Source: Planctomycetota bacterium
GTDB lineage: Bacteria > Planctomycetota > Planctomycetia > Pirellulales > Pirellulaceae
Direction of reading: 5' to 3'
Length of the DNA stretch: 50,621 nt
NCBI GenBank assembly: GCA_029259935.1
Contig: JAJDEH010000395.1
Location: forward strand, 1 to 50,621
Below, piece by piece: positions 34,697 through 43,422 of the stretch; position 1 is the first letter of the stretch; the number at the start of each line of letters is the position of its first letter. The notes beneath the pieces were generated by a model. The model made no database searches. It saw only the letters and a program-made list of their open reading frames with translations, and was not told the DNA's origin. The translations under genes and the position numbers were made by a program.

Positions 34697-36025
34697 ATGC
34701 TACGTATCGAGGGAAGTTCATTCCAGAACTGTGACGGCGTCAGGCGTCGCAACTTTCTGCAACTCGGTGTTCCTTTGCTGGGGTTGGGCCTTGCCGATCT
34801 TTTGCGGCTTGAATCTCGCGCGGCCGATGCAGGCAAACCGGCCAGCAAGAAGGCGCTGATCGTTTTCTGGACCCATGGCGGGATGAGCCAGCAAGATACT
34901 TATGACATGAAGCCGGATGCGCCGGCCGAGTATCGTGGGATGTACTCGCCGATTAAGACGACCGTGCCGGGTATCGATGTCGGCGAGCGGTTTTCTCTGC
35001 AAGCGAAGGTGATGCATCATCTGTCGCTAGTGCGCTCGGTCCATCACGAAAATGGTATTCACGCGCCGTCGGCTCATTGGATGCAAACCGGTTACTTCGG
35101 TCCCACGCTGGCTCGCATCGCCCAGCAGAAGCCGTCTTTCGGTTCAGTGGTCTCACGGGCGCTGGGCCCGCGCACGCCGCAAATGCCTGCTTATGTTGCC
35201 ATGCCCAAGGCCGAGGCGTTTGGCTATCAACGGGCGCACTATTTGGGCAAGGCGTTCAATCCGTTCGAAGTCGGAGCCGACCCCAACGCCAAGGACTTCA
35301 AAGTTCCCAACCTGTCGTTGCCGGGTGACCTGAAACTGAAGAGCGTCGATTCGCGCAGAAGACTGCTGGCCAAGTTCGACACCATTCGCCGTGATATCGA
35401 CAAGAGCGGTGTGATGGAAGGGCTGGACACGTTTAAGGCACAAGCCTTGGATATGGTGGCGGGAGATCGAGTACGCGACGCCTTTGACATTTCGAAGGAA
35501 GATCCAAAACTTCGAGACCAATACGGGCGTCACAAGTATGGACAATGCGCCCTGCTTGCTCGCCGCTTGGTCGAAGCGGGCAGCCGCTGCGTCACGGTCA
35601 ATACGGGCTATTGGGACCATCACAACAACATCGAGCCCGGTTTGGAGGAACATTTACCGCCATTGGACCGGGCCATCCAGGGCTTGGTCGAAGATTTGGC
35701 GGATCGCGGCATGCTGGACGATGTGTTGATCTATTGCGCCGGCGAGTTCGGCCGCACACCGCGAATGAACGGCCACGCGGGCCGCGATCATTGGTCGAAC
35801 TGTTTTACGGTGATGCTGGCGGGCGGAGGGATTCAGGGGGGTCGGGTCGTCGGGGCGAGCGAAAAATTCGGCGGCGGCGTCAAGCAAAGGCTTACCACGC
35901 CGCTGGACGTGATGGCCACGATTTACCACCGCCTCGGTATTCCGCTCGACACGCACTACAATGATTCCGCCGGCCGCCCCGTCAGCATTGTGGACGGCGG
36001 CAAACCGATCCACGAATTGTTCTGA
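34697..36025 (+). CDS. DUF1501 protein with twin-arginine motif
   Basis: 442 residues from ATG 34697; an in-frame TTG at 34664 overlaps the previous gene. The N-terminus carries VRRRNFLQLGVPLLGLGLAD, a Tat-type signal. DUF1501 hallmarks are ALIVFWTHGGMSQQDTYDMKP, GSVVSRALGPR, NTGYWDHHNNIEPG, YCAGEFGRTPRMN, AGRDHWSNCFTVMLAGGGIQGG and RVVGASEKFGG, close to the sulfatase/alkaline-phosphatase fold. It forms the second DUF1549/DUF1501 pair of the window and is followed by a sugar isomerase-like gene 85 bases on. Confidence 0.9.
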   Translation: MLRIEGSSFQNCDGVRRRNFLQLGVPLLGLGLADLLRLESRAADAGKPASKKALIVFWTHGGMSQQDTYDMKPDAPAEYRGMYSPIKTTVPGIDVGERFSLQAKVMHHLSLVRSVHHENGIHAPSAHWMQTGYFGPTLARIAQQKPSFGSVVSRALGPRTPQMPAYVAMPKAEAFGYQRAHYLGKAFNPFEVGADPNAKDFKVPNLSLPGDLKLKSVDSRRRLLAKFDTIRRDIDKSGVMEGLDTFKAQALDMVAGDRVRDAFDISKEDPKLRDQYGRHKYGQCALLARRLVEAGSRCVTVNTGYWDHHNNIEPGLEEHLPPLDRAIQGLVEDLADRGMLDDVLIYCAGEFGRTPRMNGHAGRDHWSNCFTVMLAGGGIQGGRVVGASEKFGGGVKQRLTTPLDVMATIYHRLGIPLDTHYNDSAGRPVSIVDGGKPIHELF

Positions 36026-36110
36026 CCGCTCGGGCCGCGACAACAAAAGCCGGTGAACGAGGCTGCTGGCTCGCGGCCGCAAAGCGAATTCGATTGAAAG
36101 AGAAAACGAT

Positions 36111-36932
36111 ATGAAATTGGCGATTTGCAACGAGACGTTCAAGGACTGGCCTTTTGACAAGGCGTTTGCGCTGGCCCGCGAACTTGGCTACGAGGGCCTT
36201 GAATTCGCACCGTTTACGATCGATCCGGACGCCTACAAAATCTCGGCGGAAAAGCGGGCCGAAGTACGCCGGCAGGCCGAGGATGCGGGACTGCAAATCA
36301 TCGGCATGCACTGGCTGCTGGCCTTCACCGAGGGCTACTATTTGACGTCGCCCGACGCCGACGTGCGGCGAAAGACGACGGACTATTTTCAAGAACTCAC
36401 CCGGCTGTGCAGTGACCTCGGCGGACACATACTGGTATTGGGTTCGCCCATGCAGCGAAACTTGCTGCCCGGTGTTTCGCATGATGACGCCATGAAGTAC
36501 GCAGCCGAAGTGATTCGCGGCGCGACCGGCGTCATGCAAGAGCGCGGCGTGACATTGGCGGTCGAACCGCTTAGCCCGGCCGAAGGCGATTTCTTGAATA
36601 CCGCCGACTTGGGTGTGCAATTGGTCGACCTTGTCGATTCCCCGCAATGCCGGCTTCACTTGGACGTGAAAGCAATGTCCAGCGAAGAGAAAGCAATTCC
36701 CGATATCATTCGCGACTGCGCGTCGTACATGGTGCATTTCCACGCCAACGACGCCAACATGCGCGGGCCTGGAATGGGAGATATCGACTTCGTGCCGATT
36801 CTGCGGACGTTGAAAGACGTCGATTATCAAGGCTGGGTGTGCGTCGAGGTATTCGACTACGACCCGGGCGTGGAAGCGCTGGCCCGCGAGAGTATCGAAT
36901 ACTTGCAGCAGTGCCTTAAGCAGATCGGTTAA
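36111..36932 (+). CDS. Sugar phosphate isomerase/epimerase-like TIM-barrel protein
   Basis: 273 residues, cytoplasmic. It has the xylose isomerase-like TIM barrel (AP endonuclease family 2). Candidate metal ligands are Glu in VEPLSPAEGDF, Asp and His in LHLDVKA, the MVHFHANDANM histidines, and Glu in CVEVFDY near the C-terminus. Members include sugar epimerases, inosose enzymes and 3-keto-glycoside-acting proteins; the substrate cannot be assigned. Its position after a DUF1501 pair suggests a linked catabolic role. Confidence 0.85.
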   Translation: MKLAICNETFKDWPFDKAFALARELGYEGLEFAPFTIDPDAYKISAEKRAEVRRQAEDAGLQIIGMHWLLAFTEGYYLTSPDADVRRKTTDYFQELTRLCSDLGGHILVLGSPMQRNLLPGVSHDDAMKYAAEVIRGATGVMQERGVTLAVEPLSPAEGDFLNTADLGVQLVDLVDSPQCRLHLDVKAMSSEEKAIPDIIRDCASYMVHFHANDANMRGPGMGDIDFVPILRTLKDVDYQGWVCVEVFDYDPGVEALARESIEYLQQCLKQIG

Positions 36933-37119
36933 GCCGCGCGCGACACCTGCCAGGCACCCTTCACGAGGAGCGACGCCGGCCCCCATCGCGGTTGGCTTTT
37001 CATCCGCGCATGCGCCGATCCCCACAACTGGGTGTGAACTTGACGAGTGTCATCGCCTGGCTAGGATTACGCCCTCGCTTTGAGTAAGTCTGCACTGTTT
37101 CACCCCTGGAGAAGAAAAG

Positions 37120-37476
37120 ATGAATCGTCCGTTTCTATTGATTGCTTTGGCTGCGAGTTGCCTCTTGAGTTTGGCCGCCACCCCGACCACCGCTTCGGCT
37201 CAAGAGGCGTATCTTGGCGACATCAAGCTCACCGGAGTAGGCTTCAGTCAGCGAGGATGGTTGCACTGTGAAGGGCAGACGATGAGTATCGCGGAAAACT
37301 CGGCTCTGTTTTCTCTGCTTGGCACGACCTATGGTGGCGATGGCCGCACGACGTTCAAGCTGCCCAACCTGAAAAAGGCCGAAGCAGTGCTGCGCAAGGC
37401 GGCGGGAGTTAAGGAAGACAGTGCGTTCTTGCGTTACATGATCTGCACGTCAGGAGTTTTCCCAAGTCGAAGCTAG
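37120..37476 (+). CDS. Exported phage tail collar-domain protein
   Basis: 118 residues with a signal peptide (about 1-27, ending TASA-QEA). The remainder is one Tail_Collar domain: YLGDIKLTGVGFSQRGW, CEGQTMSI, NSALFSLLGTTYGGDGRTTFKLPNL. It ends with the short cysteine-containing strand RYMICTSGVFPSR common to such secreted versions. GGAGAAG precedes the start. The family name comes from phage tail fibres, but here there are no phage genes, and the signal peptide argues for an extracellular host protein. Function unknown. Confidence 0.85.
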   Translation: MNRPFLLIALAASCLLSLAATPTTASAQEAYLGDIKLTGVGFSQRGWLHCEGQTMSIAENSALFSLLGTTYGGDGRTTFKLPNLKKAEAVLRKAAGVKEDSAFLRYMICTSGVFPSRS

Positions 37477-37782
37477 CGCCCCGTCAGGACCACATCCAGC
37501 GACATCCACGCCCTGCTCACTGGGGCGTGGATGCCCGCGGTCTGGCCACCACGGGCACCTGGCATTCTTTCTTTCCATCGAGGGCAGGTGACCGCCAACG
37601 AATTTTTCGTTGGAATCGTCCATCCGACTTGTAGCAGGTCGAGAGTTTGTGACGATTGTCGCTACCCGAGCAACAAAAGGCATTCATTCTCCGAAAATCG
37701 AATGCCGGTCCGGGATCGAGGGGCGAAATAGACCGATATACTTGCGCTGGAACTCTTCACCGGGTGCTTACCGGGGCCAGGC
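37477..37782. other. 306-base stretch with three hairpins and no gene
   Basis: Hairpins are present at 37506-37530 (CCACGCCC with GGGCGTGG), about 37531-37559 (GCCCG/CGGGC arms), and 37595-37613 (CCAACGAA, TTT loop, TTCGTTGG). They may form the 3' end of the tail-collar transcript. No coding frame here looks real. Confidence 0.5.
37595..37613. terminator. Perfect 8-bp hairpin upstream of the repeat metalloprotease
   Basis: CCAACGAA (37595-37602) and TTCGTTGG (37606-37613) form a perfect stem with a 3-base loop. There is no long U tract, so terminator activity is uncertain. Confidence 0.35.
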
Positions 37783-40140
37783 ATGTTTTCGATCTTCAGA
37801 CGGTTGCTATCCGCCACGCGCGTTGGTACTCCCGCGCGAGAACCGCGCCGCGGTTTTCGCTTCCCGCGCTTGGAACCTCTCGAAAACCGCACACTCCTGG
37901 CCACTATCGTTCTCGATTATTCGCTGGACGCGAATAACTTTTTCAATCCGGCGTCGTCCGACGGTGCGGCGGCCCGCGCGGCGTTGCAAGCCGCCGCCGA
38001 TACGTTCAGTAACATGCTGAATGACACACTCGACCCCATTGTTGCTCCGGGCGGCTTCAATACTTGGACCCCGCAAGTCTTCAATCCGGCGACGGGAGCC
38101 GTGCAGAACCTAACCGTTGATATGACGGTGCCTCAAGATCAGATTATCGTTTACGCCGGTGGCAGGAACCTCTCTTCATTGGGAATGGGCGGGCCTGGTT
38201 TCTTCACGTACGGAAAATCGGTCAACGCGGCCGGCGACAATTGGGAGAACTTGTTGTTTTCGCGGGGTGAAGCGGGCGGCACTCGCGACGACGTTCGCAA
38301 TGCTTCGGCGACTCAGCAAACGGCCACGGATTTCGCGCCGTGGGGCGGAGCGATCACCTTCGACACCGTGGGAACCAATTGGCACTTCGACCATACAACC
38401 TTGCCATCGGCGGGCGAATCCGACTTTTACTCGGTGGCACTCCACGAAATAGCCCACGTTTTGGGAATCGGTACGGCGGACTCCTTTGAAAACTTGGTGC
38501 GCGGCGGAACGGGAGATCAGATTGGCGTCCGGCGCGCGTCTAGTTTCATCCAAGACACCGATGCCAGCGGAACCTTCACCACAACGGCCGCCGATGCGCG
38601 AAACTCATTCGGGGCCACCACCGACACTGCCATCAGCGGCGACTGGAACGGCGACGGCGTCGACGACATTGGAGTCCATCGCGGCAACCGCTTCTACCTG
38701 GACTTCAACGGCAATAAGACTTGGGATGCCGGCGACGTCGTGCGCACTTTTGGTTCGACCGGCGACATTCCCGTCATTGGCAACTGGGACGGCGCTGCGG
38801 GCGACGAAATCGGTGTGCATCGTGGCAACGCATTTTATCTGGACGCGGATGGCAACGGGTCGTGGAATGCAGGCGACGCATTTTACACCTTTGGCAACAC
38901 GGGCGACGTTCCTCTGGCGGGCGACTGGGACGGCGACGGCGTCGACCAGATCGGTATCCACCGGGGGAATCAGTTTTTCCTCGATCAAAACGGTAACGGT
39001 TCGTATGACAGTGCCGACCTCGTTCGTACGTTTGGCATTGCGGGCGATACCCCCATCGTTGGCAATTGGAACGGAGATGCCGCGGACGATATTGGCGTGC
39101 ATCGCGATCGTAGTTTCTATTTAGACTACGATGGCAGCGGAGGGTGGAATTCGGCCGACGGGGATCGAGTCTACATCTTTGGCGTCAACGGTGATGTCCC
39201 GCTGATCGGCAACTGGACGGGCGGCGCGGCCGACTTCATCGGGACGCATCGGGGCGCTGATTTCTATCAAGACATGAACGGCAACGGCAAATGGGACGGG
39301 CTGACCGATGGCGACGTGACGTCCTACTACGGCAATGTCAGCGACACGCCGATCACGGGCGATTGGAACGGCGATGGTTTCGACGAAATCGGCGTGCATC
39401 GTGGCAATCAGTTTATTCTGGACAGTAACGCCAATGGCATCTTTGATGGCGGCGACTCGACGTCGTTCTTCGGCATCACGGGTGACACGCCGATTGTGGG
39501 TGATTGGAACGGCGACGGCACGGACGAGATCGGTGTCCATCGCGGCAATCTGTTTTACCTCGATCTGGACGGCAACCTGACTTGGAATGCGGGCGATGTA
39601 ACCTATAGTTACGGCATCACCGGCGACTTGCCGGTGGCTGGCGATTGGAACGGTGACGGCAGCGACGAAATCGGCATTCACCGGGGCAACCAGTTCTTTC
39701 TCGACGCCAACGGCAGCGGTGCCTACGACGCGGGCGACACGGTTCGCAATTACGGCATCGCCGGCGACATTCCCCTGATCGGGGATTGGAACGGAGACGG
39801 CACGGACGACGTTGGCGTGCATCGCGGTGACCAGTTCTATCTCGATTCAAACGGCAGCGGCGCTTACGAAGTAAGTGATTCTTTTTCCGTGTTTGGAGTA
39901 AGTAGCGATACTGCGATCAGCGGCAACTGGCGTGACTCCTTTGTCGGCGCGGCCGCCGTGGCTGCCTACGACGTGACGGGACCTCCGCCGGTCAACGACG
40001 ACCAAAGCCACTTCTATAACGGCACCCTCGACGGAGGAATGGAAGCCGCCATGGATCCGTCGCTCACGGTAGGCACGCGCAAGTTGCTGACAAATCTCGA
40101 TTGGGCGGCATTGGATGACACTGGCTGGGAACTAGCGTGA
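37783..40140 (+). CDS. Secreted matrixin-like metalloprotease interrupted by ten FG-GAP-like repeats
   Basis: 785 residues. Near the N-terminus FPRLEPLENRTLLA is the planctomycete LEPR-XLL-like tag found on extracellular proteins. A protease-like domain begins at about 42 and reaches ALHEIAHVLGIGTADSFENLV (HExxHxxG, His221). Ten tandem units of about 47 residues then fill about 242-718, each with IGVHRG-FYLD-NG and GD-PIVGDWNGDG. The protease-type sequence resumes after them (AAVAAYDV, DDQSHFYNGT, MDPSLTVGTRKLL, LDWAALDDTGWEL). The usual third His eleven positions after the first is a Thr; His743 in DDQSHF is the best substitute. Proteolysis is thus plausible but unproven. Confidence 0.82.
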   Translation: MFSIFRRLLSATRVGTPAREPRRGFRFPRLEPLENRTLLATIVLDYSLDANNFFNPASSDGAAARAALQAAADTFSNMLNDTLDPIVAPGGFNTWTPQVFNPATGAVQNLTVDMTVPQDQIIVYAGGRNLSSLGMGGPGFFTYGKSVNAAGDNWENLLFSRGEAGGTRDDVRNASATQQTATDFAPWGGAITFDTVGTNWHFDHTTLPSAGESDFYSVALHEIAHVLGIGTADSFENLVRGGTGDQIGVRRASSFIQDTDASGTFTTTAADARNSFGATTDTAISGDWNGDGVDDIGVHRGNRFYLDFNGNKTWDAGDVVRTFGSTGDIPVIGNWDGAAGDEIGVHRGNAFYLDADGNGSWNAGDAFYTFGNTGDVPLAGDWDGDGVDQIGIHRGNQFFLDQNGNGSYDSADLVRTFGIAGDTPIVGNWNGDAADDIGVHRDRSFYLDYDGSGGWNSADGDRVYIFGVNGDVPLIGNWTGGAADFIGTHRGADFYQDMNGNGKWDGLTDGDVTSYYGNVSDTPITGDWNGDGFDEIGVHRGNQFILDSNANGIFDGGDSTSFFGITGDTPIVGDWNGDGTDEIGVHRGNLFYLDLDGNLTWNAGDVTYSYGITGDLPVAGDWNGDGSDEIGIHRGNQFFLDANGSGAYDAGDTVRNYGIAGDIPLIGDWNGDGTDDVGVHRGDQFYLDSNGSGAYEVSDSFSVFGVSSDTAISGNWRDSFVGAAAVAAYDVTGPPPVNDDQSHFYNGTLDGGMEAAMDPSLTVGTRKLLTNLDWAALDDTGWELA
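38505..39940 (+). repeat. Ten tandem ~141-bp coding repeats (FG-GAP-like)
   Basis: Ten in-frame units of about 47 codons, diverged from each other by tens of percent. Each has a calcium-loop-like D-x-[DN]-x-[DN]-G element and the phrase IG[VI]HRG. The first and last units are degenerate at the edges. Confidence 0.85.
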
Positions 40141-40375
40141 CTCGGTGTTCCTAACGATGCACAAGTCGGCCGGGGCGTGTCCCTAGTGGCATATCTTGTT
40201 GGACTTCGAGGATAAGTCGTCGGTCACGTAGTACTGATGTCTGTCCGAAAGGAGCTACCCGGTCATCAGCAGGCGGTAGCCGCGTCTCGAACGACTTGGT
40301 AAGTTCCATCTTGAGCGGCTTCCGTGCCAGAGGAATTGAGTGTGCAGATTCTATTCCTCCTTATTGAGGACTCGC

Positions 40376-41692
40376 GTGAACAATCAGGATAAGAAACTCC
40401 ATTACACGCCGCTGCCGCTTCAGATGCGTTTGTGGCTGATGATGTTCTTGCAGTACTTCGTGCAAGGCTGCTATTTGCCCGTGGCGTCGGTGTATGTCGA
40501 GAAAGCTCTGGGCTTCAGCGGTTTACAGGTTGGCATCTTTGGAGCCTTGTTGGCCGTCGGGCCGCTGCTTACGCCAGTGCTGCTGGGCCAAATTGTGGAC
40601 CGGCACTTTGCCACGCAAAAAGTGTTGGGCATTTGCCACATTCTCGCGGGGCTTTTGATGCTGGTACTCTTTACACAGACCAATATCTGGTCGGTGATGA
40701 TTCTGGGGGCCGTCTATTCGACACTCTACGTCCCGACGATGATGCTGACAAACTCGTTGGCGTTTCACCACCTGCACAACCGCGAACGGGAGTTTCCGTG
40801 GGTCCGGGCATTTGGGACGTTGGGGTTTATCGTGCCCGCGTACCTAGTCGAATTCTGGTGGTTGCGTGGGCTGGCCGGCGAAGAACTGAATGCCGCTCGC
40901 GGGATCATCTTCGCTTTGTCGGGGACCATGGGGCTGGCAATGGGGGTGTACTCCTTGAGTTTGCCCCACACACCGCCACAGCAGCGCGACGATCGCCGGT
41001 TCGCGCCCGGTGTCGTGATTGGGCTGCTGCGTCATCGTTACTTTTTGATGTTCATCGTCATTTCCTTCGTGATCGCCATCACGCACCAGTTTTTCTTCGT
41101 TTGGAATAGCGTCTTCTTGCGAGCAATACTGGATAGCGGCGGCATCACGGGCGCGTTCGAGCAGAGCATCAGTTCGATCGGGCAGATCTGCGAACTGGCC
41201 GTCATGGCCGTACTCGGCTTCGGCATTGCGCGGTTTGGCTTCAAGTTGACGATGCTTGTCGGCGCGGTGGCCTACGCCTTGCGTTGCGTACTGTTCGCTC
41301 TGGTTTTCAGCCTGGATCCGCCTTTCGCGGGGAAGATGGCCTTGGCCTGCGTGGGGCAGGCGATGCACGGTTTCTGTTTCGGCTGCTTTCTAGCGGCGGC
41401 CTACATGTTTGTCGATCGCATTGCGTCGGTGGATATTCGTGGCAGCATGCAAGCCATCTACGGCACCTTCGTCATCGGCCTGGGCTTCTTTGTTGGAGGC
41501 TTTGTCAGCGGCGCCATTGGCCAGTCGTTCACGGTGGGCAGCGGCGACGAAGCGGTCCGCGATTGGACCGGTATTTGGTTGAGCAGCGCGGCCCTGGCCG
41601 TCGTTTGCGTCGCGGGACTGATCTTGTTTTTCCCGCGGCACTTGCCCGGCGCGAACGATCACGACGGGTCCGAGAAGCCATCCGAGGGATAA
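40376..41692 (+). CDS. MFS transporter, nucleoside:H+ symporter-like
   Basis: 438 residues from GTG 40376, supported by GAGGA about 7 bases upstream; an earlier GTG at 40340 has none. There are about twelve hydrophobic segments with an MFS loop (GQIVDRHFATQKVLG) and the phrase REFPWVRAFGTLGFIVPAYLVEFWWL typical of the NupG/XapB-like nucleoside:proton symporters. The expected substrate is a nucleoside, though the family is not substrate-certain from sequence. Convergent with the sulfatase gene. Confidence 0.85.
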   Translation: MNNQDKKLHYTPLPLQMRLWLMMFLQYFVQGCYLPVASVYVEKALGFSGLQVGIFGALLAVGPLLTPVLLGQIVDRHFATQKVLGICHILAGLLMLVLFTQTNIWSVMILGAVYSTLYVPTMMLTNSLAFHHLHNREREFPWVRAFGTLGFIVPAYLVEFWWLRGLAGEELNAARGIIFALSGTMGLAMGVYSLSLPHTPPQQRDDRRFAPGVVIGLLRHRYFLMFIVISFVIAITHQFFFVWNSVFLRAILDSGGITGAFEQSISSIGQICELAVMAVLGFGIARFGFKLTMLVGAVAYALRCVLFALVFSLDPPFAGKMALACVGQAMHGFCFGCFLAAAYMFVDRIASVDIRGSMQAIYGTFVIGLGFFVGGFVSGAIGQSFTVGSGDEAVRDWTGIWLSSAALAVVCVAGLILFFPRHLPGANDHDGSEKPSEG

Positions 41693-41729
41693 GGCGACTT
41701 GAGGAGCCTTCTCGTCGCGAGTTTCCTGA

Positions 41730-43259
41730 TCAAGGCAGCTTCGGTTTCAGCGAAGCCTTGCCTCCCTTGTCCGTTGGGTAGACTGCGTGATGCTGCTCCG
41801 CACTGGCGATCAACTTCCGCATCATCGCGCGAAGCTGATCGGGTTTTGTTTCGGCCAGATTGGTTTGCTCGAACGGGTCATCCGCCAAGTTGTAAAGCTG
41901 ATAGTGAGAATCCTCGGAAGCTTTCGACGGATGGTAGTGGTAGATGACCTTCCAATCACCGTCCCGATAGCAGGTAAAATAATTGCTGCGATGCGGCGCG
42001 TGTGGGTAGTGCATGAGAAACGTCTGCTCGCGCGACGCATCTGGTTTACCGGTGAGCAGCGAGGCGAGGGTTGTCCCATCGACGGCGTCATCGTCCGAGG
42101 CGTCGATGCCCGTGAGTCCGAGGATTGTCGGAAACAAGTCGTAAACGGCGGCGGTTTGGCTTTGAAGCGCGCCGACGGCGATCGGCAGGCGTTGTTGACT
42201 TTCGTTGTCGGCGGACTTTGCCCAGGCGGCGATGAAGGGTACACGCATGCCCCCTTCATAGTGTGCGCCTTTCTTGCCTCGTAGCGGCGCGGCGCAGGCC
42301 ACCGCGTGTTGATGGCCTAGAGGAGCGTCGGATCCATTGTCGCCAAGAAAGAAGATCAGCGTGTTCTCGGCAACACCCAGTGTGTCAATATGATCGAGGA
42401 TGTCGCCCAGCGACTTGTCCATGCCTTCGATCAACGTGGCGAACGCTTGGGCCGCCGCGGGCTTGCCTGAATCCTTGTAGTGGCCGGCGAATCGCGGATC
42501 GGAGTGGAACGGCGCATGCACGGCGTAGTGCGACATATAAAGGAAGAACGGCTTCTCCGCCTTGACCGCGTCGGTGACGTGGGAACTGGCTTCGATCGTC
42601 AACGCTTCGGTGAGAAATGTTTCGGTGCCGTGATACTTCTTCAAGTGCGGAACGGCGCTGGACGCTCTTCTCGTACCGAGGCCATAATTTTTCTCGCCGT
42701 AGTAGCTGCCGGGCGCACCAAATGAGGCACCACCGACATTAACATCGAAACCGAGATTCTTCGGTTCGGCACCTTCCATTTTGCGCGGACCGAAATGGCC
42801 TTTACCGACGTGAATGGTACGATAGCCGGCTGTTTGAAGCAGTCTGGCCAGTGTCGTGTCGCTCTTCGTTAGCCCGTTCCAATTCCAGTCCCGGGGACCC
42901 AAGGGACCGCGATTGTTCTTGTCGGGATTGATCCAATTGGTCGTGCGATGCCGAGCCGCGTTTTGCCCGGTCATGATCGAAACACGCGTCGGCGAACAAA
43001 CACTCATTGCATAAAAATTATTGAATCGGATGCCTCGCGCCGCCAACCGTTCCATGCTAGGTGTGCGGTAGTAGTCGTTGAGCGGATATCGTTTCGGTTT
43101 ACCGGCTTCATCGGTCAGAAACGGCAATGACGTATCCATCACGCCCATGTCGTCGACGAGGAATACGACAATGTTGGGTTGATCGCCACGTGCCGTGTCT
43201 AGATTAATGCAGCAAAGTGTTAGAAGTACAACGCACGTTCGAGTGAATGTCAAAACCAT
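41730..43259 (-). CDS. Secreted type I sulfatase
   Basis: 509 residues from ATG 43259; upstream frame residues lack support. Signal peptide about 1-24. Metal ligands begin in NIVVFLVDDMG (Asp36, Asp37). The formylglycine motif is CSPTRVSIMTG (C88), the Cys-type needing FGE maturation. Further marks are GKGHFGP, HYAVHAPFH, FLGDNGSD and the Lys of RGKKGAHYEGGMRVPFIAAW. It would cleave sulfate esters from extracellular sulfated polysaccharides, typical of planctomycetes. No adjacent anaerobic-type maturase was seen. Confidence 0.93.
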   Translation of the reverse strand: MVLTFTRTCVVLLTLCCINLDTARGDQPNIVVFLVDDMGVMDTSLPFLTDEAGKPKRYPLNDYYRTPSMERLAARGIRFNNFYAMSVCSPTRVSIMTGQNAARHRTTNWINPDKNNRGPLGPRDWNWNGLTKSDTTLARLLQTAGYRTIHVGKGHFGPRKMEGAEPKNLGFDVNVGGASFGAPGSYYGEKNYGLGTRRASSAVPHLKKYHGTETFLTEALTIEASSHVTDAVKAEKPFFLYMSHYAVHAPFHSDPRFAGHYKDSGKPAAAQAFATLIEGMDKSLGDILDHIDTLGVAENTLIFFLGDNGSDAPLGHQHAVACAAPLRGKKGAHYEGGMRVPFIAAWAKSADNESQQRLPIAVGALQSQTAAVYDLFPTILGLTGIDASDDDAVDGTTLASLLTGKPDASREQTFLMHYPHAPHRSNYFTCYRDGDWKVIYHYHPSKASEDSHYQLYNLADDPFEQTNLAETKPDQLRAMMRKLIASAEQHHAVYPTDKGGKASLKPKLP

Positions 43260-43422
43260 GGCCGTTTGTTTCTCCCGTAAACAGTCGCGCAAGAAGTGGT
43301 CTCGTTTAGTATGGCATCGTTAACTAGCCGTTCCTAGGGCCGCGGGATGCGTCACGTTGGCTCGTAGGATAAGATAGCAGTTCGACACCCAAATAACACG
43401 CAAAACTAAGGCCCGCTCATCG

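Noticed and set aside
37120..37476. Prophage fragment suggested by the tail-collar domain
   Set aside because: The protein has a signal peptide and the neighbours are ordinary secreted planctomycete proteins; no integrase, capsid or tail gene is present.
38505..39940. CRISPR-like tandem repeat array
   Set aside because: The repetition is coding, about 141 bp per unit and in frame, without short conserved repeats and unique spacers.
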